A stretch of 64,000 bases of DNA from Orobanche coerulescens (GCA_033398695.1 CM065814.1:106580501-106644500); one strand, 5' to 3'; counted from the stretch's first letter, positions 33,708 through 45,772 are shown. The notes: a model not told the origin generated them from the sequence alone. Numbers and translations: made by a program.

Positions 33708-34788
33708 GCAGCGCGATCGGCGCCCGAACGACAATCTCCGGTCTTCCAGCCCGATCGCCGGTATCAAGCAACATCATCAAAACCGGAGGACTCGTTCGCC
33801 ATCTACAGTTGATCATCTAACATGGTGGACTACAGCACGAGATCGCCTCCACCGTCGAAGGTCGGCATTTAACATGACGATCTGAGGTGGAAGAGTGCAG
33901 CCATGGTCCTGGTGGTCGATGGAACCGACTGTTTAGGCCATGCAAGGTCCCTTTGGGTCAAGATCGCCCGCCCTTCGTTTAAATACGAGGTCGGCGTAGT
34001 CTGAGGGCCCTCCAAAACTAATCAGTGGACACGATCGCCCGCCCTCAAAGGTTCATCATATAACGTGGTGAACCCAGACAATGCGACGCGTCACTACCCC
34101 CATCTCAACATACACCGTCGAGGGTCGCCATCTTCATGGCGGGCCGAGGTGGAAGAGGAGCTAACAAGCCGCAGAAGTGGAGTTGATTAATCCGATGACG
34201 CCCCGCGCAAGGACTCCTCCAGACCAAGACCGCACGCCCTTCGTTTAAAAACGAGGCGAGGCGCAGCCTAATGGAGGACCCTCACAATAAAATGAGCCAC
34301 GAGACAGACAATGTCGCCCGCACACAAGACATGGTCATGGAGTCGGTCCATCGAACTCCGCGACTATGCACGGTTCCTCAAGATGGACGACCGTCCTCGA
34401 GGATTCGACAAAGCTGAAGACCGCTCACTCAACGAATTATTTTCATCCCCTTAGTTTCACTAAGTGAACAAAAACAAGGGGGAAGAGTGTGTACTACCTA
34501 TACGACGATCGTCCCTAATCAGTCACATACGGAGATCGCCAAGATCGCCATTTTTCAGAAGTTCGTGCAGCGATCGAATTTGTTGTAAAAGTTATCTATA
34601 TGAGTTTATCAATTCACGTAGACCTACACTTGCAACGATCTCTCCTCACACATTTGTACAAAGTCAAGCAAAAGACTCAAAAATAGCAATCATTCAAGTG
34701 AAAAATCAAGGGGATCAAATGTTCATTTCATTACTTGAAAGATCAGAGTACATGGTCGCCCGAAGGCCTAAATGCTACAAAAAGAAAG
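33708..34788 (+). other. Non-coding spacer of element I where pol would be expected
   Basis: No pol motif is present in any frame. It contains a repeated block, CGCCCTTCGTTTAAATACGA at about 33969 and CGCCCTTCGTTTAAAAACGA at about 34227, and scattered CGATCG words. The last 300 bp is A-rich and would be the 3' flank of the antisense gene. Confidence 0.7.
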
Positions 34789-37490
34789 CTACGAATTACA
34801 AGGCAAAAAGCTAACTACAATAAAAGAAAAAAGCCTCTGCCCCACTGCCTTCGCCTTGACCACCGGATGCCGCGACCCTTCGCGGCCAAGGAATGCCTCC
34901 CCGTCGTCCGGAGAATCAGGATGGATAAGGTTCGCTGGGACCGGATACCAGCTCAGATCCACACTGAGGTCCGCGAGATCCAAAATCGGCAAAGAGAAAG
35001 CAGGATGGAGAGGATGCTCCAGCGCACACGCCTTGAAATTCTCAGCGAGAGGGCCGACCTCCAGTCCTCCCTTCTTAGCAGCCCGGATCGAGTCGGCGAA
35101 CGCCATTTAATAGGCGAACTCGCTGACAAACTCCAAGTTTTGAAAGGGATCGGCCTTGGTCGCCTCTACCTCCCCTTTCAGCTCCGCCATCGCCTGCTGC
35201 GCGCCTTGGAGCTAGGTCTCTCTTGCAGCCGTCTTTTCCCGCGACTCCGCCAGCTCGCTAGTCAGCCGAGTGACGGTCACCTTCAGTCGATCGGCCTCCA
35301 TCTCAGCAGCCTTCTGCGAGTGTACGACATTTGTCATTCGGTCCCGGAATCGGTCAACCGTCAACCGAGACATCTCAGCGTCCTTCCTCGCCAGCTCAAG
35401 CTCTTGGCTCGCCCGCTTAGCTGCCTCCAAAGAGTCCTTCTCCATTGCCACAATCTTGTCGGCGAACTCGGCGTTCTCTTTCCGAGCCGCCTCGAGATCC
35501 GCATGCAGGAGAACAGTGGAAGGACGCCCCTCAAACTCCTGCGCAGCCTGGGCAGCCATGGTCGCCGTCTGGAGAGAAAGGGCGAGAACAGCCTGCATTG
35601 TACTCCCAGATCGCTGACGAGCGATTGCATCTAGATCGGTCGTCCAGACCTTCGGTAGAGGAGAAACGGCCCGATTGACGTATTGCGGGATGTCACAGGA
35701 CTGGCGAGGAGATCGGCTCACCAAGAAATCCAGCACCATCAGCGGGCAAGATGGATCTAAGTTACGGATCCTGCATCAACACGAAAAGTTAACACAACTC
35801 CTACGCGAACAACCAGTTTCAAACTCAACAAGCAAAGTCTACCTCTCGGCTCTCTCAGGATCGCGACCGAAGTATGGCTTCCCGCGAGGGGTCTCAGCTT
35901 CGGCGATCGCCATCTCCCGCAGGAAAGCCACGGAGGGAGCAGGCTCATTCTCTGGAGGAACAACAGTGATCGGAGGCGCGGCGATCGGCACCTCACTGGC
36001 AGGGGCAGAAACTGGAGTTTCTCCCGACCTCTGCCGTTTGCGATTCATCCGAAGCCCCTCCTCCCGGACTTCCTCCTCAGCCACGATCGGCTCCACGCGA
36101 GGCTCCACCTCCGGAATAATAGGTATCGCCACAGGAGGAGCCCTAGATGACTTCGTCTGGCGAAGACAGCCCAAAACTCCTGGGTTCAACATAGCTATCT
36201 CCGGTGGGGGCTCCAGAAAGCGAGGAAAGCGAACCTCTGCAATAAGAGCAATCAAGCCACAGTTAGTCATATCCCTCCGACAGGACGATCGCCCAGCAAA
36301 TGGAGATCGTAGAAATTCGTACCTGAGACCGAGAGATGTCTCGGAAAACGGAATAGGCGAGCGGACAACCGACGACTCTCCTTGTTGATCCGGTTAGCAT
36401 CCAATTCGTCGTCCGGCAAACTTCGTATTCGCTCCCAGACGACCAGGAAATCAAAAGACAACTCCTCGATCGCCGGAATGTGGAAACCTGCAAAAACAAA
36501 ATCAAATTAGATCAGTTCAGAACATATTCGAACTAAGTGAGAGTCTGAACCCTTACTGGGATTTCTATCCCGAAAACTAGTGGGAAACTCCAGCTCGCCA
36601 GTGGGGTTGTCGCTCGCTGAGGCCTTCCAGGCACCGGCGACCTAGAACCACTTCGTCAGATCTCCACGCACCTTGCTCGGGACTCCAAGGATCACCCGAC
36701 CGGATCGGCCTTGTATATGATAGCCTCCGACCGACCTTTTCTGAACTGTCAACTTGAACAGGTGGTTCATCTCCGACGGCGAAGGGAGGCGGTACAGTCG
36801 GTGACCACCGAACAAGGTGAGGGTACAAATTACCTGGAGCCAAGCATTTGGCGTCAGCTGGAGAGGTGCCACGTTCCAGGCATCCAGCAGACGGGAGACA
36901 GCGAACGACAAAGGAAATCGCAACCCTGCCGCCATGATCGCTTCGTTCACAGTGACCATCCCCTCCGGAGGCTGATCGGCTCTCTCATTCTCGGCCGGCA
37001 CAAAGAGATCCACGTCTGAAGGGATATGAAACCTCGTCCTCCAGACGGCCAGGTCTTTCCTGGTCGCCGAACTCCTGATTTGGCCAAGCGACCACAGAGA
37101 TCGCTGAGCAGCCCGAAATAGCGATCGCTTTGGAGGTTGATAAGGGTGAGAGATCGAATACTACCAGAAGTCAAATCTTGGAGACGGGCCGGCCAACCTC
37201 TCCATTATATCAGCAAATGCCACATATGCCTGGCCAAAGGCACTGTGCCGCTCCCAGTAGGCCCTGACTGCAATATCTCTCTCCATCTGCGAGCGCCTAT
37301 GTTCAACAGCCGCCTCCTTAGCCATGTCGGCCTCGTTGAACAGCGCCTCGACCTCCGCAGGGTCAATTCCGGCCCGAATAGCCTCAGCGGCCGTCTCCAG
37401 ATGGAACTCAGTAGAGGATCCTCCCCGGACATCAGAAGTCCCAGCGGCGGAGGAAGTGCCCACTCCGGATGAAGAAGATGTTCCAGCCAT
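34789..37490 (-). pseudogene. Four-exon antisense gene of element I (three in-frame stops)
   Basis: Minus-strand exons 37490-36557, 36487-36323, 36236-35843 and 35770-34789 are separated by introns of 69, 86 and 72 bp with GTAAGG/TTTTGCAG, GTACGA/ATTGCAG and GTAGAC/GATGCAG borders. Exon phases add up exactly to 825 codons including the stop. Exon 1 has an Ala/Ser-rich start (MAGTSSSSG), then FPLSFAVSRLLDAWNVAPLQ and LTPNAW near residue 212. From memory this resembles the plant family called putative gypsy type transposon, known as an antisense extra ORF in Tat elements. Exon 4 begins with MVLDFLVSRS and has a long coiled coil (about 35600-35215). Stops: TAG at 37158, TAG at 35212, TAA at 35107. 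Function unknown. Confidence 0.82.
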
Positions 37491-37638
37491 TTTTGAAGAA
37501 AAGAGTAGATAAGGAGTGTTCGTCTTACCCGAGATTGAATCGATCGACGATCGGCAGCAAAGTCTCCAGAAAAATCTGCAGCAAAATCCTTCTTTCTCCA
37601 GTAAGTGCGCGTAAGAATGAACACTGCCACCCTGCCCC

Positions 37639-37646
37639 TTTTTATA
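37639..37646 (-). promoter_or_regulatory. TATA box of the antisense gene
   Basis: Minus strand CTCCTATAAAAAGGGGC, 149-156 bp upstream of the ATG at 37490, with no ATG between. It is distinct from the LTR promoter and points the other way. Confidence 0.6.
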
Positions 37647-37983
37647 GGAGATGGCAGGGACTTAAGAGCAATTAAGGAGAGTCCCAGGGGTAGAAGTGCA
37701 ACCGTCGCATTTATTGACCCCCTTGAAACTGTGTTCGCGTCTTTTCAAGGACGCGTCAGATGAGGAGTCATAAATGACCGTCGGTCTGCCCCAATAGGAA
37801 CCCGACACGTGTCCCAAAGACCTTTCTGCATCTGCTTCCGTTTCCCGCTCTTTTCAGCGACCTTCCAGATCGTCCAAATTCAGAATCAATCACCTCAGAG
37901 ACGATCGCCAGTTCAGTGAAACGCAGAGTCGCTCGTCGAAAGTTCAGAGATCGCCAGCAGAACCACCTCACCCCACGTCTCCA

Positions 37984-38008
37984 ACATAGGGGCGAGCTGG
38001 GGGGCAAT
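37984..38008 (+). promoter_or_regulatory. Polypurine-type tract of element I
   Basis: AGGGGCGAGCTGGGGGGCAAT directly before the right LTR start at 38009. G-rich with two pyrimidine interruptions; the position fits. Confidence 0.7.
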
Positions 38009-39128
38009 TGTTGTATCGAGATTTATTCACCTAGACAAGCGATCGACTGCAAAACCGAGCGACCGAGTCCACTATCAATCAAGCTATGGCAAACTCGCCT
38101 AATCGAAGATACCAGACTACCATCAAGTACCTGGCGATCGACTCCCAAGGCGATCGCCCTTTGGCACCTGGCGATCGACTCTAGTGCCTGGCTAAGGACG
38201 ATCGTCCTGCACCACGAGCTGAGACCATCGTCCGTCAAAGTCCACGAAGAATAGATCTCAAAGCAGTGCCCATGTGCAGATCCGGGACAAGATCCGCATT
38301 TCATGGATCATTGACCACCAACAGCTGTCTCTGACAAGGGCGGCTTTACCTACCGACAAGCCCGCCGAAAGGCACAAGGTGGGACCGCCCGTGACAGCGA
38401 CTCTAACGCGTGCAGGCTTCTCATTGGACCGCGCGACTGACTGCCAGCAACTCCTGCAGACTTTAAGGGGACAAGCCCATGTGCTAAAAGACGATCGCCC
38501 GCTTATTATAATGCAGCTGAGGCGATCGCCCGGCATATCCAAGTCCTATAAATAGAGAACCTCCTCCTACTGGAAAAAGGTTCCGAATTAGTTCACTTAT
38601 ATTCCAAATTCATTCATGGAAATATAGAAGAACATGCATACCATCAAGCTCCCAGCTTTCTCTCCTGAATCTACCTCAGGATTTCTCTCTCAGAGCCTCT
38701 CATCCAGAAGACGGTCGACAGAGGCAAGAAGTCTCCACAGTGCAGATTCCAAGAGACATACAAGTCCAGGAGCTTAAACATACAGCTAATACACGCCGTG
38801 AGAGACTGTCGATCTCTCACCGCCGTCTCAGCTCATCTACATTGTTACAAGAACTCACAGAGCATCATATCTGGTTCTTCAGGCAATCTACACGCTCACT
38901 AGCTAAGATAACAAGAATCTTTACACTAATTGTAATTGTATTCTTACATTAATACTTGTATCCCCGAATATTTGTATTAATAATATCTCGCGAGAGCATT
39001 CAAGCCCGGGACTAACAACCCCGGCAAACCTTGTGTTATTTACTTTTCTCACGGAAGTGTTCTCGCATTTGTTTGCTATCCACTCATCCAGCAATATCTA
39101 TCTTCGGATAATATTTTGGGTAGCAACA
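38009..39128 (+). mobile_element. Element I 3' LTR
   Basis: Colinear with the 5' LTR. TATAAATA at 38547-38554, GCGATCGC array upstream. Nearly all differences from the 5' LTR are transitions. Confidence 0.92.
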
Positions 39129-39612
39129 TATAGATTATCCAGATTTGAATAAACTCACAATCAAGAACAAATATCATTTACCTAGAATCAATTGGTTGAC
39201 CAACTTCAAGGTGCGACTGTATTTTCAAAAATTATTCCGAGTCTGGGATACCATCAACTCGAATTAAGGAAGAAGATATTCCTAAGACATCATTTAGTAC
39301 GAGATAAAGACACCACGAGTTTCTAGTTATGCCATTTAGCCTGAAAAATGCCCTAGCAGCATTCATGGACTTGATGAACAAGGTATTCAAATATTTTCTG
39401 GATAAGTTTCTTATTCTATTCATTGATGACATAATTATATACTCAAATCTAAAGAAGAGTTGCACAACCGAGACAAGTACTAGAAGTATTAAAATCCAAG
39501 CGACTTTATGCTAAATTGAGAAATGTAAATTTTGGTTATATAAGATGGTATTTTCAGGATATGTCATATCAGGGCAAGGAATCTCAGTTGACCCAAGCAA
39601 GTTAGAGGCAGT
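39129..39612 (+). pseudogene. Element H RT, second part (decayed)
   Basis: RT resumes after element I with a damaged LNKLTIKNKYHLPRIN block, then GYHQLELRKK, and the frame 39329-39514 with [20 protein letters not shown] and [10 protein letters not shown] (the polymerase Asp pair). A further frame reads FSGYVISGQGISVDPSKLEAV, where homology to RT stops abruptly at about 39612. Confidence 0.82.
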
Positions 39613-40470
39613 AATAGTTCGTAATCGAGCAACAAAATTCATAGTGATATGTTCCCATTTCCATTTTGGTATAAACAAAGGTTGTAGAGTTCCTACTGGT
39701 CGTTTATTTTATGCTTTTATTTGTTGACATGTCGAGCATTGTTCTATAAAATGAGCTATATCTCTTTTCATGTTTGGCCACCAATAATGCATCTTCAAGT
39801 CCTTATACATTTTGATAGATCCTGGAAGTACCGAATAAGGTGTTAAATGAGCCTCTGCCATAAGATCTTCATGTATGCTTTCTATATTTGGTACATAGCA
39901 TCATCCCTTAAACTGAAGTACACCATCTTTGGACAAGTGAAAATCAGACGATATCCGTGCATTGACTTCTTTCTTCAATTTATCTAAATATTCATCTGCA
40001 TATTATTCCTATTGGATCCGACTGATCAAAGCAGGTCGAAGAGTTAAAGCTGTCGGTTTCACCTTCAATAGACCTTTTGCAGAATTTTAATATTCATTCT
40101 TTGTAAGTCGAGCAATTCATGTCTTTGAATTGATGCCATTATGGTATCTTAATGTGTCGACTTTCTACTTATCCGCTACAATATTGGCCTTGCCCAGATA
40201 ATAGTTTATGAACAGTCATAATCTTTTACAAGCTCTAACCATATTCATTCTTTCATATGAAGCTCTTTTTGCATGAAGAAATATTTCAAATTTTTATGAT
40301 CAATATAAATCTCACATCAGTGTCCATATAAATAGTGTCTCCAGATCTCAAAAAAAAAAAAAAAATTACTGCTGCAAGTTCCGAGTCATGTGTAGAATAG
40401 TTCTTCTCATATTCTTTTATCTGTTCTGGCGCGTACGCTATTAGAAGGTGATCCTTCATGTATTGTTGTT
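39613..40470 (-). pseudogene. Inverted RNase H and integrase fragment
   Basis: The minus strand reads RNase H first (KEYEKNYSTHDSELAAV, then IWRHYLYGH, then IYIDHKNLKYFFMQKELHMK, about 40460-40230) and then the integrase zinc region (SIKMYKDLKMHYWWPNMKRD, IEQCSTCQQIK, about 39830-39720). A run of about 17 A residues near 40350-40366 sits inside RNase H. The block supplies exactly the domains that should follow RT in H, but on the opposite strand. The simplest reading is an inversion within H; a separate antisense element is the alternative. Confidence 0.75.
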
Positions 40471-40793
40471 ACTTTTGTGATATTTTCACTTCAGCAAAAA
40501 GCAAGTACGCGATTGTATATCTCTACTCATACATTGTAAATGTGATTTGATATGTTTAAGTATCCCGGGATGGGAAGGATCCTAGGGTAATCCATGGTGA
40601 GGCCGCTGGATTATTTTTGTGTGGCCCTGATTGGAAGGATCCTAGGGTATCCATGCCAAGGACGCTGGATTCACTATATCATGGTTTTCAAACCCGAGAT
40701 CAACGAGGATCTCAATAGAGTGATCCGAGCTTAGGGTGCCAGATCGTGGACCATTGTTGGATTAATGAGTTTGTACTATTGAATACATATATA
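40471..40793. repeat. LTR-like remnant with a degenerate repeat of about 60 bp
   Basis: Two copies of GGAAGGATCCTAGGGTAATC followed by a CGCTGGATT block (about 40575 and 40637). The same GATC/CGCTGGAT words, on the other strand, form the repeat of element F's LTR at 56718-57030. No gene. Confidence 0.5.
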
Positions 40794-43711
40794 TGTAATA
40801 CCCCCAATCCACTCAGGGATATTACACGTCGTAGACCTTTTCCTCAATGATCTACCAGGTTGGTAACTAAAATCAAACATCAAAATATCTCCTTTAATGC
40901 AAAATGACGACCCAGTAGACCGATTAGGTCTTTCCATTAATACATACAACTCAAATCTTAATACATACCCACGCAGGGTTCAAAATACAACACGCTCCCG
41001 CACAACGGGAAAATGCTACAGCGGAAATAACTATATCAAAACCAATACAGCATTGTACGGGTCCTCATGTGATTAGTATTGATCCTCATTCATCATCTTT
41101 CATGTCAATCCTGTGTTATGCTCCCCAAAACCTGAATGAACCTGGACGCAAAACAGACATCCACCCCCCGATTTCTCGGGGGTTAGCAAAATTCCACTAT
41201 TTTTCTAGTGCAAGTACAAAGTGTAAATACAATTCATACAAATCATATTCCAATAATAATAATAATCAGTAATCCTCAAAGATTCAAACATAACGAAAGG
41301 AAATACTTCTCTTGGCAGAGAGTTTGAGTAAAACTTTCCAAATTCGAAAGATCACAAATCAAAAGAACAATTTATAAAATATTTTAAAATGCCCTCGGGA
41401 GTTTTAGCGGAAAACCATTTAGGATTATCGAATCCTTCTCTTTCAAAAACCAAAAGGGGTCACATCCCAAAGATTTGCTTTCTCAATAAAAACCAACAAT
41501 AAGTCACGGGTCCACAACCCACACCACGTGTCCTCGACGGACATAAAATCAACAAAACATAACCACATAAGATACGAAATCATGGTAACACATCCAAGGT
41601 ACTCGACCCTGGCAACACACATCCACAATCATATCCATGATACCGTGATTGCTTGCCACGTATCACCGTAAGTCTTCTTAGGCTCTAATGGTTGGACCTA
41701 TCACTCGCAGTGTCCTGACCACCATGATCACATGTCATATGTCACCGTAGACCTCGTTTGAACATCACGATTGGACGATGACCGCACATTCACAAATCAC
41801 ACCACACTACGGTACACATCACAATATCAAGCAGCAAAACACATCCGTAATCATATCCCTGATACCGTGATCGCTTGCCACGTATCACCATAAGTCTTCT
41901 TAGTCTCTCACGGTTGGACCGATCACTCGTCGTGTCCTGACCACCATGATCACATGCCATGTGTCACCGTAGACCTCGTCTGAAACAGTTGGACTACGAC
42001 CACACATTCACAATCGCACAACACAATACACCAAGGATATCACAATAATCCACCCAAAGGCAACAAACACATAACACGACACAATTGTCGAATCAAAACG
42101 CACCGAAATGAGAAAATATATGTATATATATATATATATATATCAACTCACAACACCAACATCAAACATATCCATAGGATTGACTTCATCATTCACAAAA
42201 CACACCATTCACAAAATACACACGCGTTTAGAAAGAGAGCCTTTAACGAGGCTAAACCGAATCATTTGAAAGTTCATTTCAAACAATCAAACAAACACAC
42301 TTAGATGATCACCGATCATCATATCCACAAAACAAGAAATGTATGAACAAGGTACTTGTCTCGAAATCAGCACGCAAATACTACGATGGACATGGCTCGA
42401 CCGAAGTGCCTCGAAACCTACAACTACTGCAAGAAACAACAAGAACACTATCACAACAAGGATCGAGACCAATAACAACGGGAATTACATCAAACTATCG
42501 AAGGAAAACTCATTGGAACATTTAATCGAGCATGAAATGTTCAATATTTCCCAAGAACACTCGAATCGTAAATCAAGTTAAACCAACTCCAACTCGAAAT
42601 ATGGATATACACTCCATAGAACACGATTAATAACATCATATATCGCTAACCGATTCATCCAAATCGGACTAGGATCGAGATCAAGAACAAAACTCCAAAA
42701 AGTTAACTCTAGGGAAAAATACCTCGGTCCGACGAAGAACAACAGATTAGATGATGTTACGATCACCTAGAACTTACCAAAACACCTTGGATGGAACAAA
42801 AATCGAACAGAAGTCCAAACCCTAGTCGCCCTCGTCTCAAGCCCGCGGAGAGAAGAAGAAATGAAATGAAAATGACAATTCACGCCTGTTGTCCAGTTTA
42901 TATACTGGACAGTTTAGCGCGCGCTAACCATCCAAATTAGCATGTGCTATCGAGTCATCAACAAAATACGTTCCGCACAAGTGCACAGTTAGCGTGCACT
43001 AATCATGAATATTAGCGTGCGCTAACAAATCCTCCAACCCAGTCCAGTGGCTTCTGGACTGTCCCTGACCAACAGTTAGCGTGCGATATTCTGCTCATAG
43101 CGTGTGCTAACTCCTGTCATTAGCGCGCGCTACACCACTACGTAGCGTGCACTATCAAACTCCCAGTCGAAGGCAGTAGCTTCTGCCTAAATTATGCACC
43201 CTCCGTTAGCGTGCTCTAACAAAGCCTTAACGTGTGCTAGAAATCTCAAGTAGCGCGCGCTATATCTGGCCCACAGCATGCGCTATTCCCACTATACAGG
43301 CAGTAGGATCGCACCAAAACTCATAAAGACACTCCAAAAAGGTCAGAGTGAGGAATACGAAAGAAGTTCCCCAACACTTTGGGAAATTACGAAGCGGCTC
43401 CAAGGACTGAAATATCACGATATGACAATGAATAACCAAACCGAAGCTCACAACACGTCTAACAAAGTTAAACAAACTTACGGGATACACGAAGCGACAG
43501 TTTCGAATGATATTCGCAAAAATCGAACTCAAGTGCGGAAAAGTCATTAAGAAGCACGAAACTCAACAAAACGACACCAAAACGAACTCGGATAACAAAA
43601 GTGCAGAATTAGTCATTATCAGAATGACGGAACAGTCACAAGCAAGCTATTAAAACGGACTCCCGCCAAAAAAAAAGAAATTTACCGAAAATTGAAATTG
43701 CGGATATTACA
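40794..43711 (-). mobile_element. Element D 3' LTR
   Basis: 2918 bp. In element orientation: start 43711, palindrome array 43285-42915, TATATAA at about 42904-42897, donor-like CGAG/GTATTT at 42722, then a transcribed part with a tandem duplication of about 218 bp (41626-41843, 41844-42010, TGATACCGTGATYGCTTGCC in both) and a (TA)n run at about 42116-42146. No gene. Confidence 0.85.
42915..43285 (-). repeat. U3 palindrome array, TAGCGTGCGCTA type (element D)
   Basis: Exact palindrome TAGCGCGCGCTA beside the TATA box, then about ten diverged words upstream, with CCAGTGGCTTCTGGAC and AGGCAGTAGCTTCTGCC interleaved. Confidence 0.85.
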
Positions 43712-44039
43712 TACTACCCTCCTTAAAAGAAGTTTTGTCCCTAAACTTAATATAAGTAGGGAGGAGCAATATCCCCCAAGGAAACATCTCAACGAGATAC
43801 ACAAGAACCGAATAACTCACACCCATCGGTGAAATGCTACAAGCAATGCGACGAAACATACGGCGTGAAATCACGCTCGACCACAACCATCACAATGTCA
43901 CAAGTAGAGACATAATAAAAACAACAAGTGTCAAGTATCACCAAATAGATAGCACAATCAAGTCAATTATCTGAACAATCACAAAACAAAAGGTACCTAT
44001 TACAAGAAAACACGCACAGTCGAAAAACAGAAATTAAAC

Positions 44040-45772
44040 ACACAATGATTTGCGAGGGTAACCACGAAGAACTCCGACCATGCCGAGATTCTCGAAAAAC
44101 TAGTCTAGGCATCTCCGTGTCCTTTCATAGCAGAGACGCAAATTCGATCCCCAAACCTCTCAGCTACCATCTCGCAATGCACGGCTCGGTGTCCCAATTG
44201 ACCGTAATCGAAACAGCTGACTAACGGTGAACGACAATTCTCGCGGTATGGCCTGCTCGAATACAGTTATAACACGTCCTTGAGTTGATCACCTTACTCA
44301 TTGCAGTGTAATACTCTCCCCATGTTCACGCGATCGAGGAACCTTCTTAGAATGGCGACGCGAAGTCCCAGTCTCAGGGGGCCCACTCCCCTGACTTCTT
44401 GAGACATTCCCAACAATTCTTAATTTCTTCGACTCGAACATATGCTCAGTCCATGATACAGATAGCTCATAGACTAACGCCCTATTCTGATACTCTCTCA
44501 ATGAAGTACAAGTGAAACCCGCCATGTACTGACGAATCTCCGGCTTCATTCTCCTGATAAAGTGACAGATCTTATCCTCCTCTGTTCTCACCTGATCCTG
44601 CACATAGCTGAGCTGTTTGCTAAAATCAATAATAGCTTGAGACAGCGGTACATCTTGCAGTTCCGCCAAAAAGAATTCATTAATCCTCTGATTTCTGATC
44701 GGTTCCGGACAAAACTCATCTCTCATGAATCTCTGGAACTCTGCCCACGTGACAACACGATCTCGAGGTTTAACAGCCTCCCACCAATTAGCGGCATCCT
44801 TGTCAAAAAGATACTGAGCGACAGGCAACTTACGTTAGGGGTGAGCTCGGTTCGGTTTGGTACGGTTTCTAGCTAAAACCGATACCGAACCGCATCTTAT
44901 CGGCATCTAGCATTTGAGTACCGAAATGATTCGATTTTAAATCGGCTCAGTTTGATCGGTTTCGGTGTCGGTTCGACAGCGGTTCGGTGTCAATGGGCTG
45001 ATTAAATGGGCAACTTAAGTTGGGTTTGCGCCAGACCCAAATTGAACTACGTAGGCTAAATCAGACAATTGTAAGTTCAAATAGAAGGATTTAGACATAA
45101 TTAATCCACATTAAAGCTTGAATAAAAATAAAATCTACTTCAATAACATGATAATAAGTAAGGATTCACAAAGTCCAATATCATATTAAACAAAAGTCTT
45201 GAATTTCCTCGTGGCACAAGTCCATCAATTCATAACAACATGCACAAAGAAAAAACAAAGTCTGCAGAATAGTCATCTGTTTTATCGGTTCGGTTCGGTT
45301 TTTAAAGTCGGGATCTATATCTGAAACCGAAATCGAGCCGCATAATTCGGTTTTCAAAATTTTAAGAACCGTACCATACCAATATCTTATTGGTTCGGTT
45401 TTTAGGTTTTGGTTTTTTCGGTATTTTCGGTATTATCGGTTTTTATCGGTTTTTCTGCTCACCCCTAACTTACGTTCTTCTGGACAATCCACTACCTCGA
45501 ATATCTTTCCCAACTGGAAAAGCCAACCATCCCAGCCCAATGCATATGCGGCACCAGCGAAACAAGGGGGTTCATACATACCACTTCTCGAAGCGATTTG
45601 TAATAATGTTCTGGGTCACATCTGTATTGCGTTGAACTGCTTGGGTCAACTAAGTCATATGTGCCGCTACCTGCTGCAACATAGTAGCAACACCGATACC
45701 AACACCATCACCGGCAGCATGGTCATGATCACGCGTCTGGTCGCCAAGACCACGACCTCTGCCCCTCGGCAT
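44040..45772 (-). pseudogene. Element D gag, split by a hAT MITE
   Basis: Starts MPRGRGRGLGDQTRDHDHA at 45772 (basic, Gly/Arg-rich, as in chromovirus gag). A TAG stop follows at 45650. The MITE (44836-45467) interrupts the capsid domain just before LPVAQYLFDKDAANWWEAV. The capsid domain continues with FQRFMRDEFCPEPIRNQRIN. After a frame change at about 44298 come two zinc knuckles: CYNCIRAGHTARNC (complete CCHC) and CFDYGQLGHRAVHC, in which the second Cys is Tyr. Nothing of protease or RT follows. Confidence 0.83.
44836..45467. mobile_element. hAT-type MITE
   Basis: 632 bp with 11-bp terminal inverted repeats TAGGGGTGAGC and GCTCACCCCTA, flanked by a perfect 8-bp duplication ACTTACGT (44828-44835 and 45468-45475). 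The subterminal regions are rich in GGTTCGGTTCGG/CCGAACCG words, as in known plant hAT MITEs. No transposase. It landed in element D gag. Confidence 0.95.

Larger units (their letters stand above)
31233..39128 (+). mobile_element. Intact pol-less Ty3/gypsy (Tat-like) element I with antisense gene
   Basis: LTRs 31233-32351 (1119 bp) and 38009-39128 (1120 bp), ends TGTTG/CAACA, bounded by a perfect TATAG duplication (31228-31232 and 39129-39133). By eye the LTRs differ at about 26 positions plus one indel, roughly 2.3 percent. Inside are a non-Met primer site, gag on the plus strand, about 1 kb of non-coding GC-rich DNA, a spliced antisense gene, and a G-rich tract before the right LTR. There is no protease, RT, RNase H or integrase, so it is non-autonomous. 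It interrupts H RT. Confidence 0.94.
24520..40793 (+). mobile_element. Old Ty3/gypsy element H, interrupted
   Basis: Plus-strand chromovirus-like element that hosts the A array (in its 5' LTR), a MITE, and element I (in RT). The LTR ends GTTGTTACA at 26362, the primer site follows, gag is at about 29790-30520, PR/RT at 30370-31232 and 39129-39612. The RNase H/integrase part is inverted (39613 to about 40470). Many stops and frameshifts mark it as the oldest layer. The left LTR start and any right LTR are not seen, so the assignment of 40470-40793 is uncertain. Confidence 0.65.
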
